Positions 4,856 to 5,433 of a DNA stretch of 5,433 nt are shown piece by piece. The notes under the pieces are model-generated. The model did no database searches, was not told the DNA's origin, and saw only the letters and a list, made by a program, of their open reading frames with translations. Numbering within the stretch: the stretch's first letter is position 1; every line of letters begins with the position of its first letter. Both the position numbers and the translations under genes were made by a program. Origin of the DNA: an uncultured Fretibacterium sp. (GTDB taxonomy: Bacteria > Synergistota > Synergistia > Synergistales > Aminobacteriaceae); the NCBI GenBank assembly GCA_905373185.1, contig CAJPSE010000128.1:1-5433 (forward strand), written 5' to 3'.

Positions 4856-5433
4856 TCATTTTTTATCCGCCGGCAACGGAGGAAGGTAAACCGGCCGATC
4901 CCCCGACGCCGGTCCGGCCGACACCGCCCCCGGGACGGGAGGTCGATAGGCCGGGGCATCCCCCGAGACGACCACACCTCCGACGGGGGGAGTCCCTATC
5001 GCCGCCGGAGGCGCAGAAACCTCGCCCGGCGCCGCGCCCCCAGCCCTCGCATTGGGTAGCGGGGGCTGATAGACAGGAGCCCGACCGGGCTGCACGCCCA
5101 CAGGAACGGGGGGAACCTCCGCGGATGGCGCCGGCTGAGGGATGGGGGCCGGAGTTCCGCCCGCCGGGAGGGCGACGCCAACCTCCAGCGCAGGAGGCGG
5201 CGCCAAAGGGACAATCCGGGACTCGGGCGGCGCATAGGCGGGCTCGCCCCCCTCGAGAGTGCTCTCCCGTCCCGGCGGAACGTAGACCGAGGGTTGCCAC
5301 GCATCGCCGTCGAAGGGCCCCGCGCCGGGCTCCGGAGGGGTGTAGAGCGGGACCTTGGGCAGCTCGGGATCGATAGGCGGCCGAACGGGCCGACGCCGTG
5401 CCTGGGGGGAGTCGGGGGGGATGATGGCGATCC
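4856..5433 (-). CDS. Proline-rich repeat protein, C-terminal part (partial)
   Basis: The frame is open from the window edge to the TGA at 4858-4856, giving 191 residues with the N-terminus missing. Codon third positions are strongly GC, as expected for a real gene here. The visible part is dominated by Pro, Ala, Val and Gly and contains six copies of a Y-x-P-P motif: VPLYTPP, PSVYVPP, EPAYAPP, APVYQPP, APAYRPP and RPVYLPP (5333-5353, 5273-5293, 5225-5245, 5060-5080, 4937-4957, 4877-4897). The last two sit in a 20-residue repeat starting SGD. It ends LPADKK. Such sequence is disordered and may span the periplasm or cell wall, or bind partners. What the missing N-terminal part does cannot be told. 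It lies 117 bp upstream of the exported-protein cluster on the same strand, so a joint envelope role is possible but unproven. Confidence 0.75.
   Translation of the reverse strand, partial: IAIIPPDSPQARRRPVRPPIDPELPKVPLYTPPEPGAGPFDGDAWQPSVYVPPGRESTLEGGEPAYAPPESRIVPLAPPPALEVGVALPAGGTPAPIPQPAPSAEVPPVPVGVQPGRAPVYQPPLPNARAGGAAPGEVSAPPAAIGTPPVGGVVVSGDAPAYRPPVPGAVSAGPASGDRPVYLPPLPADKK

Noticed and set aside
4849..5376. 175-codon plus-strand frame opposite the proline-rich gene
   Set aside because: It is rich in Arg and Pro with no ribosome site. The minus frame has ordered Y-x-P-P repeats and GC-rich third positions.

Overview
The window is GC-rich bacterial DNA in which every supported protein gene lies on the minus strand. 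In transcription order (right to left) it holds: the 3' part of a proline-rich protein gene; two paralogous exported proteins and a short third one that appears related to them; a 507-bp gene-free stretch with strong secondary structure; veg; ispE; and the 5' part of an exported helical-repeat protein, probably a lytic transglycosylase. The veg-ispE adjacency is typical of Bacillota and related lineages. With the high GC content and unfamiliar exported proteins, I favour a Synergistota-like organism. This is inference; no rRNA or other phylogenetic marker is present.

Region 4856-5433 is the C-terminal end of a Pro/Ala/Val-rich protein with six copies of a P-x-Y-x-P-P type motif. A stem-loop with a short T run lies between it and the next gene. 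Region 2798-4738 is a cluster of three exported proteins. The first two share an N-terminal and a C-terminal module separated by a variable Pro-rich linker. The third is only 109 aa, appears to keep a diverged N-terminal module, and is joined to its neighbour by an ATGA overlap. I do not recognise these families.

Region 2291-2797 has no convincing gene. Next to veg lie a good sigma-70 promoter and a second extended -10 candidate. Further out is an AT-rich 86-bp segment bounded by perfect 11-bp inverted repeats (MITE-like), then a terminator-like hairpin, then about 230 nt of nested, mutually compatible inverted repeats. These fold as a multi-branched RNA. A GNRA loop, a tandem G-A/A-G mismatch and a G-U pair all make sense only on the plus strand, against the direction of every gene. 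This is the best candidate here for something undescribed.

Region 1-2290 is housekeeping: veg with a very strong intrinsic terminator, ispE (isoprenoid precursor synthesis), and an slt-like cell-wall gene behind a weaker terminator-like hairpin.
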